Origin: Gloeomargaritaceae cyanobacterium C42_A2020_066
Lineage (GTDB): Bacteria > Cyanobacteriota > Cyanobacteriia > Gloeomargaritales > Gloeomargaritaceae
DNA: 41,907 nt
Assembly (NCBI GenBank): GCA_015272465.1
Contig: JACYLR010000113.1
Location: 1-41,907 of the forward strand
Direction of reading: 5' to 3'
Positions 27,228-38,089 of this stretch are shown here, piece by piece. Every line of letters begins with the position of its first letter. Position 1 is the stretch's first letter. The notes under the pieces were generated by a model. The model worked only from the letters and a program-made list of their open reading frames with translations, made no database searches and was not told the origin of the DNA. The translations under genes were made by a program, and so were the position numbers.

Positions 27228-28015
27228 AACGACGCCAACTGCTTCGCCACGCCCAAACCGCTGCGCTGGTGGCCCTAGGATCTGAACTTGGGGTTAGCTT
27301 GTGTTCAACCCCATCAGCCCGTGCCCAGGCCAAACCCGACCTGACCATCACCTGGTTGGGCCACACCTGCTTCCTGGTGAGTGGGGCCGGCCGGCGGCTG
27401 CTGCTCAACCCCTTCTTGCCGGGTGGCTGCACAGCGGGTTATCGGCCCCCGCGGGTCAAAGCCGACCTAGTGCTCGTCAGCAGCCTGCTTCTCGATGAGG
27501 GCTACGTCCAGAACCTAGAGGGTGACCCTCGTGTCTTGGCCGACCCCGGTGACTTCCAGTTGGCCAGCGGCTTTAAGATCACGGGCTTGCGTACCCTCCA
27601 CGACCGTGAGGGCGGCCGGCGGTTTGGCACCAACATTTGTTGGAAATGGGAGCAAGGGGGCGTGCGCTTCCTCAGCCTTGGGGGCACTGCCGCGCCCATT
27701 ACCGTTGAGCAGCAAATTTTAATGGGCCGGCCGGATGTGCTATTTATCCCAGTCGGCAATGGCCTCAAGGCATACGGCCCTCAAGATGCCAAAACCGCCA
27801 TTGAAACCCTCAAACCCAAATGGGTGTTTCCCAGTCACTTCCGCACCTCAGCCGCCCAGGATCCCTGTGATCTTGTGCCTCTCCAGGAATTCCTGGATCT
27901 GATGAGTGGTGTTCTCATCCAGCGGGCAACCACCAACCAGATTGCGGTGAATGCGGCCGGCCTGCCCAAGGAAGGGCCGGTGATCCAGGTTCTCGCGCCT
28001 CCTCCCCTTGCCTAG
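27224..28015 (+). CDS. MBL-fold metal-dependent hydrolase-like, exported (Tat/Sec signal)
   Basis: MKRRQLLRHAQTAALVALGSELG signal; ITWLGHTCFLVSGAGRRLLLNPF; ATGA overlap with trpG. Confidence 0.7.
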   Translation: MKRRQLLRHAQTAALVALGSELGVSLCSTPSARAQAKPDLTITWLGHTCFLVSGAGRRLLLNPFLPGGCTAGYRPPRVKADLVLVSSLLLDEGYVQNLEGDPRVLADPGDFQLASGFKITGLRTLHDREGGRRFGTNICWKWEQGGVRFLSLGGTAAPITVEQQILMGRPDVLFIPVGNGLKAYGPQDAKTAIETLKPKWVFPSHFRTSAAQDPCDLVPLQEFLDLMSGVLIQRATTNQIAVNAAGLPKEGPVIQVLAPPPLA

Positions 28016-28027
28016 ACCCTACGCCCA

Positions 28028-29386
28028 ATGATCACCTTATCCCCGCCGCAGTTAACTATTTCGGCCGAAGAGTATCGCCAGCGCCGTCAACGGTTTCTGG
28101 CCCAACTGGGTCAAGGTACGGCCATTCTCCGCAGTGCCCCCCAGGCGGTGATGCACAACGATGTGGAGTACACCTTCCGCCAGGACAGCAACTTTTACTA
28201 CCTGACCGGGTTTAATGAACCCAACACCGTGGCGGTGTTGACCACCCAGCACACCGAACACCAGTTCATCCTCTTCGTCCAACCCAAGGATCGCACTCAA
28301 GAAATGTGGACGGGCTATCGGGTTGGGCCAGAAGCTGCGGTCACCCAGTTCGGGGCCGATGCGGCCTATCCCATCAGCGAACTGGACAGCCAACTCCCTC
28401 AGTACTGCGAAAAGGCTGATCGCCTCTACTACCACTTGGGGCTGGATGAACCCTTTAACGATTGCATCCTCAAGCTTTGGCGGCGATTGCTAGCCCAGTA
28501 TCCCCGGCGCGGCATGGGTCCCCTGGCTTTGGAAGACCCGAACCCGATCTTGGCGCGACTACGGTTGACCAAATCCCCGGCCGAACTGGCCCTGCTGCGG
28601 CGAGCAGCGGACATTGCGGCCCAGGCTCACAACCAGGCTCGAGAGGTGGCCCACCCGGGGGTGTACGAATACCAGGTTCAGGCGGAGATGGAGGCGACGT
28701 TCCGTCGCGAGGGTGCTATGGGGCCGGCCTATCCCTCAATTGTGGCGGCAGGGCCGAATGCCTGCATTCTCCACTACACCGAAAACAGTCGCCGCTTGAT
28801 GCCAGATGATCTCTTGCTGATCGATGCGGGCTGCGCCCTGGACTACTACAACTCGGATATTACCCGCACGTTCCCGGCGGCCGGCCGATTTACACCGCCC
28901 CAGCAGGCTATTTACGAAGCCGTGCTGGCTGCCCAAGAAGCTGCCATTGCCGCAGTCCGTCCGGGCATCACCCTGGTGGATATTCACACCACGGCCCTGC
29001 GGGTGTTGGTGAGCGGCTTAGTGGATTTGGGGCTGTTGGTGGGGAATGTGGATGACCTAGTCGGAGAAACTGAGGAGGCCAAACAAGCCTACCGCCCGTA
29101 CTTTATGCACCGTACCAGCCATTGGTTGGGCCTGGATGTCCACGATGCTGGCCCCTACCGCACCCCCAGCGGTGAGCCGGTTGCCCTTGAACCGGGCTAT
29201 GTGTTTACGGTGGAGCCAGGATTGTACATTGGCCCGGACACGGAACCCCGGGAGGGCCAGCCGGCCATTGCTGACCATTGGCGCGGCATTGGGGTGCGGA
29301 TCGAAGATGATGTGTTGGTCACTGAAACGGGCTGTGAAGTTCTGACGGCGGCGGTACCCAAGTCGGTAATGGCAATGGAGCGCTAG
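28028..29386 (+). CDS. pepP: Xaa-Pro aminopeptidase (M24B)
   Basis: YRQRRQRFLAQLGQGTAIL, FYYLTGFNEPNTVAVL, GAMGPAYPSIVAAGPNACILHY, LIDAGCALDYYNSDITRTFP, HRTSHWLGLDVHD, GYVFTVEPGLYI. Confidence 0.94.
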   Translation: MITLSPPQLTISAEEYRQRRQRFLAQLGQGTAILRSAPQAVMHNDVEYTFRQDSNFYYLTGFNEPNTVAVLTTQHTEHQFILFVQPKDRTQEMWTGYRVGPEAAVTQFGADAAYPISELDSQLPQYCEKADRLYYHLGLDEPFNDCILKLWRRLLAQYPRRGMGPLALEDPNPILARLRLTKSPAELALLRRAADIAAQAHNQAREVAHPGVYEYQVQAEMEATFRREGAMGPAYPSIVAAGPNACILHYTENSRRLMPDDLLLIDAGCALDYYNSDITRTFPAAGRFTPPQQAIYEAVLAAQEAAIAAVRPGITLVDIHTTALRVLVSGLVDLGLLVGNVDDLVGETEEAKQAYRPYFMHRTSHWLGLDVHDAGPYRTPSGEPVALEPGYVFTVEPGLYIGPDTEPREGQPAIADHWRGIGVRIEDDVLVTETGCEVLTAAVPKSVMAMER

Positions 29387-29429
29387 GCTAGCGGAAGCCT
29401 CGTTGTTCAGACCGCACCCTTTTCTTACC

Positions 29430-29822
29430 ATGAGCGAGCTATCAGCCCTGACAGAGACTCCCAAATACGGTGAGCGGCAGATCCAGGAAGGTCAACTGAT
29501 CACCTTCCCCAACCCCCGCTCCGGCCGGCCGTATCAGATTCACATTACGCTGCCGGAGTTCACCTGCAAATGTCCCTTTTCGGGCTACCCAGACTTTGCG
29601 ACACTCCACCTCACCTATACGCCCCAAGATAAGGTGGTGGAACTGAAGGCCCTGAAGCTCTATATCAACAGCTACCGGGATCGGTATATCTCCCACGAGG
29701 AAGTGGTTAACCAAATCCTGGATGATTTTGTGGCAGCCTGTTCTCCCCAAGCAGCCCACCTGAAGGGGGACTTCAATCCCCGTGGCAATGTCCACACGGT
29801 GGTTGAGGTGCACTACCCATAG
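29430..29822 (+). CDS. queF: NADPH-dependent 7-cyano-7-deazaguanine reductase QueF
   Basis: ITLPEFTCKCPFSGYPDFATLHLTYTPQDKVVELKALKLYINSYRDRYISHEEVVNQILDDF...GDFNPRGNVHTVVEV. Confidence 0.96.
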   Translation: MSELSALTETPKYGERQIQEGQLITFPNPRSGRPYQIHITLPEFTCKCPFSGYPDFATLHLTYTPQDKVVELKALKLYINSYRDRYISHEEVVNQILDDFVAACSPQAAHLKGDFNPRGNVHTVVEVHYP

Positions 29823-30006
29823 GCCCAAAGAGTCAACTAACTGGCAGGGTTCCAAGGGTTGCCTAGTGGTCGCCGTTTACCCTCAGTTCTATTTCAGCCC
29901 CAATTGGGGCCTACGTTGAAGTGGCGAGTCATGCCTGAGTCGGCAAGGATTCATCCCACGCATGCCCCAGGAAATCAGCTTTATTTTCCCCTCTGCGGAA
30001 CTGAAG

Positions 30007-30033
30007 AAAAAAAGACCCGATGGGGCTCGGGTC
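30007..30033 (-). terminator. Rho-independent terminator for the minus-strand hli operon
   Basis: Plus-strand AAAAAAA GACCCGA tggggc TCGGGTC; on minus strand a 7-bp stem followed by a T tract. Confidence 0.8.
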
Positions 30034-30076
30034 GAGGTGAGTCTGTGACTGAAGCGGAAAGAAATCGAGGAGGGAA

Positions 30077-30268
30077 CTAGGCAGTCAGAACGACTTCCAA
30101 GATCCCGGCGATGATGGCAGCGAACAGGGCAATGGTCAGATAACGACCCACGGAGCGCCCCTCACCCAGCACCTTTTCGGTGTTGCTGGCGGTGAAGAAC
30201 AGCGACCAGGCTTGGGTGGCCGTGATCTGGCGGAACTTGTTGAAATCAGAGGCAAAAACGGTAGGCAT
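30077..30268 (-). CDS. Small single-TM protein of unknown function downstream of hli
   Basis: MPTVFASDFNKFRQITATQAWSLFFTASNTEKVLGEGRSVGRYLTIALFAAIIAGILEVVLTA; internal ATG at 30268 in the longer track ORF. Confidence 0.65.
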   Translation of the reverse strand: MPTVFASDFNKFRQITATQAWSLFFTASNTEKVLGEGRSVGRYLTIALFAAIIAGILEVVLTA

Positions 30269-30319
30269 GAGTGGCGCCTCCAAAAGGGGAGCGAGGGTAG
30301 CGACAGAATTCAAAGAGAC

Positions 30320-30463
30320 TTACATCAGGCCCAGTTGCGACAGGATGCCCTTGCCGGTCAGTAGTTCGGTGGCAATCCCAACCACAAAACCGAGCATAGC
30401 CAGGCGACCATTCCAGGTTTCGGCAAAGTTGGTGAATCCAAACTTGGTGTCTTGCTTTTCCAT
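30320..30463 (-). CDS. hli: High-light-inducible protein (Hlip/SCP), 47 aa
   Basis: Hand translation MEKQDTKFGFTNFAETWNGRLAMLGFVVGIATELLTGKGILSQLGLM*; ExxNGRLAMxGF chlorophyll-binding motif; below ORF-track cutoff. Confidence 0.92.
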   Translation of the reverse strand: MEKQDTKFGFTNFAETWNGRLAMLGFVVGIATELLTGKGILSQLGLM

Positions 30464-30766
30464 GATGACGTGACTCCGGGTAGTCAAGCTTATGTCACTA
30501 AAGTTAACGCAGTATTCCTAAACCTGCAACAAAGCTTAAGGATTGCCGGAAACGGCGGCCGGCCGCCCCTTCCCAGCGCCCTGGTCTGTAACGGAGTGTG
30601 TCGAAGCGACTCTGAATCCCAACTTGTCACCCTTTTTTACAATCCACCCCCAGGAAGCGGCCGGCCGGCCGGGAAACGCACCCGGTGCTACCCCGCCCAA
30701 GGTCTGTCACACGGGACTTCCAGGCTTGTCAGCAATCGACAGGTCGAGAATATTTTGTTTTTGTAA

Positions 30767-30793
30767 TTGGTTTTATAAAAAAAGTAAAACCAA
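30767..30793. promoter_or_regulatory. AT-rich inverted repeat upstream of chlL
   Basis: TTGGTTTTA-taaaaaaag-TAAAACCAA, 9-bp perfect arms, ~190 nt before the chlL start. Confidence 0.45.
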
Positions 30794-30984
30794 ATTTATT
30801 GTGGTGCCTTGGTAGGCTTCTGAGTGCCTCCAGGGAGAATTATCTGCCCTATTCACATCTGAATTTACTGCTCAATACTGGAGAAACCCTGATCAACTCC
30901 GCCATGCCCTTGCACCATCGCCCATAATCGCCAGTGGGACAGGGCAGCCCGGCCGGCCCCATCAGCAGTTCAGGAGCAGTCACT

Positions 30985-31818
30985 GTGAAAATTGCGGTCT
31001 ACGGCAAAGGTGGCATCGGCAAATCCACTACTAGTTGCAACATCTCCACGGCCCTCGCGCGCCGGGGCAAGAAGGTGCTCCAGATTGGCTGTGACCCGAA
31101 GCACGACAGCACCTTCACCCTCACCGGCTTTTTGATCCCGACGATCATCGACACCCTCCAGGAGAAGGACTACCACTACGAGGATGTCTGGCCCGAAGAC
31201 GTGATCTACCAGGGCTACGGCGGTGTCAACTGCGTCGAAGCGGGTGGCCCCCCAGCGGGAGCGGGTTGTGGCGGCTACGTGGTGGGCGAAACCGTCAAGC
31301 TGCTCAAGGAACTGAACGCCTTTGATGAATTTGATGTCATCCTCTTCGACGTGCTGGGAGATGTGGTCTGTGGCGGCTTTGCGGCTCCCCTCAACTACGC
31401 CGACTATTGCGTGATCGTCACCGATAACGGCTTTGACGCCCTGTTTGCCGCCAACCGGATTGCAGCTTCCGTGCGCGAAAAAGCCCGCACCCATCCCCTG
31501 CGCCTCGCCGGCCTGATCGGCAACCGCACCAGCAAACGCGACCTGATTGACAAGTACGTCAGTGCGGTGCCGATGCCGGTTTTGGAGGTTCTTCCCCTGA
31601 TTGAGGACATTCGCGTCTCGCGGGTGAAGGGCAAGACCCTGTTTGAAATGGCCGAATCCGACCCTTCCCTCAGCTACGTCTGCGACTACTACCTCAACAT
31701 CGCCGACCAACTGCTGGCTCTCCCCGAAGGTGTCGTACCCCAGGACACCCCCGATCGGGAGTTGTTTGGCCTACTCTCCGATTTTTACCTCAACCCACCC
31801 CAAGCGGTGGCCGCCTAA
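30985..31818 (+). CDS. chlL: Light-independent protochlorophyllide reductase ATP-binding subunit ChlL
   Basis: [62 protein letters not shown] start. Confidence 0.97.
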   Translation: MKIAVYGKGGIGKSTTSCNISTALARRGKKVLQIGCDPKHDSTFTLTGFLIPTIIDTLQEKDYHYEDVWPEDVIYQGYGGVNCVEAGGPPAGAGCGGYVVGETVKLLKELNAFDEFDVILFDVLGDVVCGGFAAPLNYADYCVIVTDNGFDALFAANRIAASVREKARTHPLRLAGLIGNRTSKRDLIDKYVSAVPMPVLEVLPLIEDIRVSRVKGKTLFEMAESDPSLSYVCDYYLNIADQLLALPEGVVPQDTPDRELFGLLSDFYLNPPQAVAA

Positions 31819-31874
31819 TCCCCCTCCGTACGACCCAGCCAGGTCAGCGTCTGCTTGTCCTTCTAAGGTAGTGA

Positions 31875-33275
<1,401 letters not shown>

Positions 33276-33299
33276 GCCATGCGGCCGGCCGAATCCTTT

Positions 33300-33327
33300 A
33301 GGATTGTTTACAATCTAAACAAATCCT
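33300..33327. promoter_or_regulatory. AT-rich inverted repeat upstream of the ferredoxin gene
   Basis: AGGATTGTTTA-caatc-TAAACAAATCCT, arms match except one extra A; 29 nt before the start codon. Confidence 0.5.
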
Positions 33328-33355
33328 TAGCCTGGTTCAGCCAGCCCCACCCAAC

Positions 33356-33670
33356 ATGACGACTGCCCGCACGACCACCGCGATTCAGTTCATCAAGGAA
33401 GGGAAAGAGGTCATTGTCGCCGATGGTGCTAACCTGCGACAAAAAGCCCTTGATGCAGGGGTTGACCTCTACACCCTCGGGGGTAAGTTGATGAACTGCG
33501 GTGGTTACGGCCAGTGTGGCACCTGCCTGGTGGAGGTGGTGGAGGGGATGGAAAACCTCTCACCCCGCACAGCCTTTGAGGAGCGCAAGTTGCGCCGCAA
33601 ACCTGCTAGCTACCGCCTAGCCTGCCAAACCCTGGTCAATGGCTCGGTCGTGATTAAAACCAAGCCGTAG
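33356..33670 (+). CDS. 2Fe-2S ferredoxin
   Basis: [20 protein letters not shown]...[17 protein letters not shown]5CX2CXnC ligand pattern. Confidence 0.88.
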   Translation: MTTARTTTAIQFIKEGKEVIVADGANLRQKALDAGVDLYTLGGKLMNCGGYGQCGTCLVEVVEGMENLSPRTAFEERKLRRKPASYRLACQTLVNGSVVIKTKP

Positions 33671-33751
33671 GATGTGACCGAGTCCCAGGAATAGGGCGTC
33701 CCCTCCTCCGGTAAAGTGGAAGTGTTGTCCGGTTGAGAGGGGCTTTTTCCT

Positions 33752-33859
33752 ATGGAAGTGAACATCCTGGCACTGATCGGCACCGCCTTGTTGGTGATTG
33801 TGCCGACCGCTTTTCTGATCATCCTCTACGTGCAAACCGCCAGCCGAGGTGAGGGTTAG
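33752..33859 (+). CDS. psbM: Photosystem II protein M (PsbM), 35 aa
   Basis: Hand translation [35 protein letters not shown]; below ORF-track cutoff; strong match to PsbM. Confidence 0.95.
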   Translation: MEVNILALIGTALLVIVPTAFLIILYVQTASRGEG

Positions 33860-33875
33860 GCTGCCCTGCGCGCAC

Positions 33876-34763
33876 TTACTCGCTGGGCGTTCGGGTGAGC
33901 AGTACAGGGCAATCGGCGTGAACCCGCACGTAGTCAGAGATTGAGTTCCCCAGCAGCCGATCAAGATCCACCAAGCTGCGAGCGATCGTCGGCCGGCGGT
34001 CGGGAGAACCGAGGAGGAGCAGATCGGCTCCACAGTCTGCGGCCAACCGGCAGATGGCTTCTCCCACCTTACCGGTGCTGACTTTACACCGATAGGCAAT
34101 GCCTTGCCGCCGGATTTGCACCACGGCTTGGGCCAGAACCGGATCTTTCTCGGGGTTGGCTTGTAGTTGCTCCGCTGTGACCCCATCCAGATTGGGGTTG
34201 ACATGGGCCAGAATCAGTTCGCCCCCTTTGAGGCCCTGGAGTAGAAAAAGGGCCAACTCTAGGGAGCGGCCGGCCGGCCGAGAGCCATCATAGGCCACCA
34301 TGATTCGGTTGATCCGCTCCACATAGGTGTCATCCTTGACCAGCAGCATAGGGCGATTGGCCAGTTGAAACACGTACTGGCTGACGGAGTTTTCCAGAAT
34401 CGACCGCAGCCGTCCCAGCCCGCGAGAACCCATAATCATCAGGTCTGCATCCATGTCCTCCGCCACCCGGGGCACAATATCCTTCGGGTCGCCCTCCCGC
34501 AGCAGGGTGGTCACCTGGCTGGGTTTGAGGCAAGCATTTTTGTCATCGGCGGTGCGGCAGATATGGATTTTTTGCAGGGCGGCGGCCAAGACCCGCTCCC
34601 CTTCCTGGCGCAGCTCGACCATGGCATCAGCCGATGCCTGGGGCGCAATCACATGCAGGATGGTGATATCTGCGGTGGCAATGCAGGGTAAGTCTACGAG
34701 GGCGTTCAACATTTCTTCGGTGTGGCCAGTGCCCGACACGGCCAGTAAAATCTTTTTCAGCAT
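33876..34763 (-). CDS. Universal stress protein, tandem UspA domains
   Basis: MLKKILLAVSGTGHTEEMLNALVDLP; ADLMIMGSRGLGRLRSILENSVSQYV; second domain IMVAYDGSRPAGRSLELAL. Confidence 0.88.
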   Translation of the reverse strand: MLKKILLAVSGTGHTEEMLNALVDLPCIATADITILHVIAPQASADAMVELRQEGERVLAAALQKIHICRTADDKNACLKPSQVTTLLREGDPKDIVPRVAEDMDADLMIMGSRGLGRLRSILENSVSQYVFQLANRPMLLVKDDTYVERINRIMVAYDGSRPAGRSLELALFLLQGLKGGELILAHVNPNLDGVTAEQLQANPEKDPVLAQAVVQIRRQGIAYRCKVSTGKVGEAICRLAADCGADLLLLGSPDRRPTIARSLVDLDRLLGNSISDYVRVHADCPVLLTRTPSE

Positions 34764-34821
34764 GGTTTCTCCATCCTCCTGGGGTCTAGGTGTGCCTTCT
34801 ATAGCCATAGACCAGAACCCC

Positions 34822-34833
34822 TGACCTAGGTCA
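34822..34833. promoter_or_regulatory. 12-bp perfect palindrome TGACCTAGGTCA between divergent genes
   Basis: Located between the usp start (34763, minus) and the thioesterase start (34860, plus). Confidence 0.4.
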
Positions 34834-34859
34834 CGTTTGTATACCTTTCTTCACTGCCC

Positions 34860-35330
34860 ATGGCTGAGCAACTCCCAGACTCTGGTGCGTTAGTGCCCGT
34901 ATGCGACAGTGCCAGCCCAGATTGGTTCATCTATCGCGTCAAAGTCCATCCCCACCACACTGACTATGGTGGTATTGCCTGGCATGGCAGCTACCTAACC
35001 TGGATGGAGGCCGCACGGGTGGAGTGCCTCCGTTCCCTGGGTGTGGAGTTTGCCGAACTGGTGACCCTGGGATGCGACTTGCCAGTGGTCACCTTAAACC
35101 TGCGCTACCATCGGCCGGCCCGGTTGGGGGAGTCCCTGGTGATCAAGACCCGCATGACTGGTGTGGATGGGGTACGGATTCCCTGGGACTACGAGATCGT
35201 CAGTCTGGAGACCCAGGAATTGTGCCTGAGCGGTCAAGTGATCTTGGTGGCGGTGGATCGGGAGAAGGGGCGGATCTTGCGGCAACTGCCCCCGGTGGTG
35301 CAGGCGGCTCTGACTCGCTTGGCGCAGTAG
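34860..35330 (+). CDS. 4-hydroxybenzoyl-CoA/DHNA-CoA thioesterase-like hotdog protein
   Basis: FIYRVKVHPHHTDYGGIAWHGSYLTWMEAARVECLRSLGVEF...LRYHRPARLGESLVI. Confidence 0.85.
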   Translation: MAEQLPDSGALVPVCDSASPDWFIYRVKVHPHHTDYGGIAWHGSYLTWMEAARVECLRSLGVEFAELVTLGCDLPVVTLNLRYHRPARLGESLVIKTRMTGVDGVRIPWDYEIVSLETQELCLSGQVILVAVDREKGRILRQLPPVVQAALTRLAQ

Positions 35331-35365
35331 GTTCCTTTCCAGGTTTCTTGAGAGGCCCGGGCTCT

Positions 35366-36454
35366 TCAGGGATGGGACATCTTGAGGTAGCCCTGGATTA
35401 AACAGTCAGGCCCAATAGCGTCCACCCTGACTTGCTCCAGCGGCAGGGCATCGTTCATGGCCGTAAGGCCAAGGTCGGCAACGGGAGACGGGGCCTGCTG
35501 CCCGCCAATGATTTTGGGGGCGATGAAGGCAAATACCTTTTGAATGGCTCGGTCTTGAATGGCCTGGGCCGTGAGGATGCCCCCACATTCCCACAATACG
35601 GATAGGAAGCCTCGCTGGTGGAAATAGGCCATGGCAGCGGCCGGCCGCAATTCCGGGAGTTCAACCACGTCTACCCCTCGCTGGCGTAGGGCATCCTGGC
35701 GTTGGGGATCTGTGCCCTCCTGGGTTAGTACCAGGGTGGGGGCGCAATCGGTTTTCCAAAGATGGGCCTCTTCTGGCAGGTTCAGAGTCCGACTCATGAC
35801 GACGCGTAGGGGTTGGTGGCCATCGGCTTGGCGAGTCGTCAGATGGGGGTCGTCCCGCCGCAGGGTGTTGCCCCCAATCACCACAGCATCGCAACTGGCC
35901 CGCAGGTGGTGTACCCAGGTGCGGGCCTCTGGCCCCGTGATCCAGGCACTGTGTCCGGCACTGGTGGCGATTTTGCCGTCCAGGGTCATGGCGTATTTGA
36001 GTAGCCCCAGCGGCCGGCCGTTGATCACCCGAAAGCTAAAGGCTTCATTAAGGGTTTGGCAGTCGGCCTCCTCTACCCCAACAGTAACCTCCAGTCCTGC
36101 CTGCTGCAAACGCGCGACCCCACTTCCTTGCACCCGTTGATCCGGGTCGATCATCCCCACCACGACCCGTTGAATGCCCGCTGCAATCACCGCCTCGGTG
36201 CAGGGGGGGGTGCGGCCGTGGTGGTTACAGGGTTCCAGGTTGACGTAGAGGGTCGCGCCCCTCGCCCGTTCTCCTGCTGTGGCTAGGGCAAAGACTTCTG
36301 CGTGGGGCTGGCCAGCCTGGGGATGGAATCCCTCGCCGACAATTTCCCCATCCCGCACGACTACAGCACCAACCAGAGGATTGGGCGCAGTCCGCCCCAG
36401 GGCACGACGAGCCAAGTCCAGGCAGCGCTGCATGTAGACCTGGTCCGGGTGCAT
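35366..36454 (-). CDS. ribD: Bifunctional diaminohydroxyphosphoribosylaminopyrimidine deaminase / 5-amino-6-(5-phosphoribosylamino)uracil reductase
   Basis: MQRCLDLARRALGRTAPNPLVGAVVVRDGEIVGEGFHPQAGQPHAEVFAL, LYVNLEPCNHHGRTPPCTEAVI; reductase domain RPLGLLKYAMTLDGKIAT. Confidence 0.95.
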   Translation of the reverse strand: MHPDQVYMQRCLDLARRALGRTAPNPLVGAVVVRDGEIVGEGFHPQAGQPHAEVFALATAGERARGATLYVNLEPCNHHGRTPPCTEAVIAAGIQRVVVGMIDPDQRVQGSGVARLQQAGLEVTVGVEEADCQTLNEAFSFRVINGRPLGLLKYAMTLDGKIATSAGHSAWITGPEARTWVHHLRASCDAVVIGGNTLRRDDPHLTTRQADGHQPLRVVMSRTLNLPEEAHLWKTDCAPTLVLTQEGTDPQRQDALRQRGVDVVELPELRPAAAMAYFHQRGFLSVLWECGGILTAQAIQDRAIQKVFAFIAPKIIGGQQAPSPVADLGLTAMNDALPLEQVRVDAIGPDCLIQGYLKMSHP

Positions 36455-36532
36455 GGGCAGTTGGGCCGACAACGGTAGACTACACAAGGGGTGAGACCTC
36501 TTCCCCATTATGGTGGTCACGTTACGGAAAGG

Positions 36533-38089
36533 ATGGTGACGAAGCGATTCCGGCGACAAGTGTTGGGGGCAGGTATCGGCTTGATCGGGGCCTTCTGGGG
36601 GGCAGGGATGGAAACTGCCCAGAGCCAGATCCCGCTCCCCAATTCACCCAATCTGCCCGCGAGTCAGCGCCGTTCCTGGGTACGCCTCGACGGCCGGCCG
36701 CTGTTTCCCCTGGCGGCTGGGGATAATCCGGAGCGGGTCACCATTGTCCAGAATCGGCTAAACCGTATCCAGGCTCATTTCCTTCAGGGACAAAACCCGC
36801 AGCCCCAGGTGGACATCCGTCGCCAAGGGGGATCGGATGTGATTTACGTCAATGATCAGTACCTACTGACCATTACCCACGAAGATGCTCAAGCCCGTGC
36901 GATGGAAGTCCAAGAGTGGGCTGAGGAACTGCAAGCCAGACTGGAAGTCGGACTGGCCCAGAGTTGGGAAGAGCACCAACCCCAGTACCTTTCCCGGATG
37001 CTGCCCCAGGCAGCTGGGATCGCAGCCCTGACCCTGTTCACGAGCGGGGGGCTGTACCTCTGGCACCAGCGCCGCCACCGGCCGGCCGGAACAGAATCCG
37101 GGGCTAGCCACGACCCGATGACCACGGAGGTGCGCGTCCGCAACCGCCAAAGCCTGCGGGCTGTGGAAGGGATTATTCATGGCCATCTTCAGGCTGGCCT
37201 GTGGTGGGCAGCCCTATTTAGCATCTCTGGTTTTTTCCCCCAAACCCGCTGGCTTCAGGGCATTCTCTTCACCAACCTGCTGGTACTGCTGGTCATTCCC
37301 TTCGGCATGTATGCCCTGGTACGGGCCAGTTACATCCTGATCGATCGGTTTGCGGCTGCCCTGGCACTGGGCGTGTCTCTGACCACTGACCCCTCTCGTG
37401 TGGAATTACGGTTCCGCACCTTGTCGAACGTGACAAAAGGCTTCGTGGCCCTAGTGGGGGTTGCGGTGGGTATTGCCCTAGCGCTGGCGGTGGTGGGGCT
37501 GAGCAGCGCTCCCCTGTTGGCGGGGGCAGGATTGATTGGGGTGGGGATTTCCCTGGCGGCTCAAAATATCATTCGCGATCACATCAATGGGCTGCTGATC
37601 ATTGTCGAGGATCAATTTGGGGTGGGGGATGTCATTGCCGTGGGCACCTATAGCGGCGTCGTAGAGCGGCTCAACCTGCGGATTACCCAGTTGCGAGATG
37701 CAGAGGGGCGATTGATTACCTTGCCCAACAGTGAGATTCGGGCCGTGGCCAATCTTTCCAGTCAGTGGTCCCGCGCCGATATCCAGGTTCTGATTCCCCA
37801 TCGGGTGGCAGTCGCTCAGGCTCTGAAGGTTGTGCGCGATACGGTGGCCCAGTTCTACGATGAGGTGCCCTGGCAGGAGTTGATTCTGGAAGCGCCCCAG
37901 GTGCTGGGGGTGGATGCTGTCCTAGAACGAGGCTCCTTGATTCGAGTTTGGATCAAGACCCTCCCCCTCAAGCAGTGGGAGGTGAAGCGGGAGGTGCAGC
38001 GGCGGCTGAAACTGGCGTTTGAGGCGGCCGGCCTGGATTTGACGCCCTTTCCCCTGTCCTACGAAAACGCAGATCAGGCCCAGGGATGA
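36533..38089 (+). CDS. Mechanosensitive ion channel protein, MscS family
   Basis: GAGLIGVGISLAAQNIIRDHINGLLIIVEDQFGVGDVIAVGTYSGVVERLNLRITQLRDAEGRLITLPNSEIRAVANLS. Confidence 0.92.
   Translation: MVTKRFRRQVLGAGIGLIGAFWGAGMETAQSQIPLPNSPNLPASQRRSWVRLDGRPLFPLAAGDNPERVTIVQNRLNRIQAHFLQGQNPQPQVDIRRQGGSDVIYVNDQYLLTITHEDAQARAMEVQEWAEELQARLEVGLAQSWEEHQPQYLSRMLPQAAGIAALTLFTSGGLYLWHQRRHRPAGTESGASHDPMTTEVRVRNRQSLRAVEGIIHGHLQAGLWWAALFSISGFFPQTRWLQGILFTNLLVLLVIPFGMYALVRASYILIDRFAAALALGVSLTTDPSRVELRFRTLSNVTKGFVALVGVAVGIALALAVVGLSSAPLLAGAGLIGVGISLAAQNIIRDHINGLLIIVEDQFGVGDVIAVGTYSGVVERLNLRITQLRDAEGRLITLPNSEIRAVANLSSQWSRADIQVLIPHRVAVAQALKVVRDTVAQFYDEVPWQELILEAPQVLGVDAVLERGSLIRVWIKTLPLKQWEVKREVQRRLKLAFEAAGLDLTPFPLSYENADQAQG

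Noticed and set aside
30464-30766. Classical HLR1 high-light element upstream of hli
   Set aside because: I looked for paired TTACA-type direct repeats on the minus strand and did not find a convincing match.
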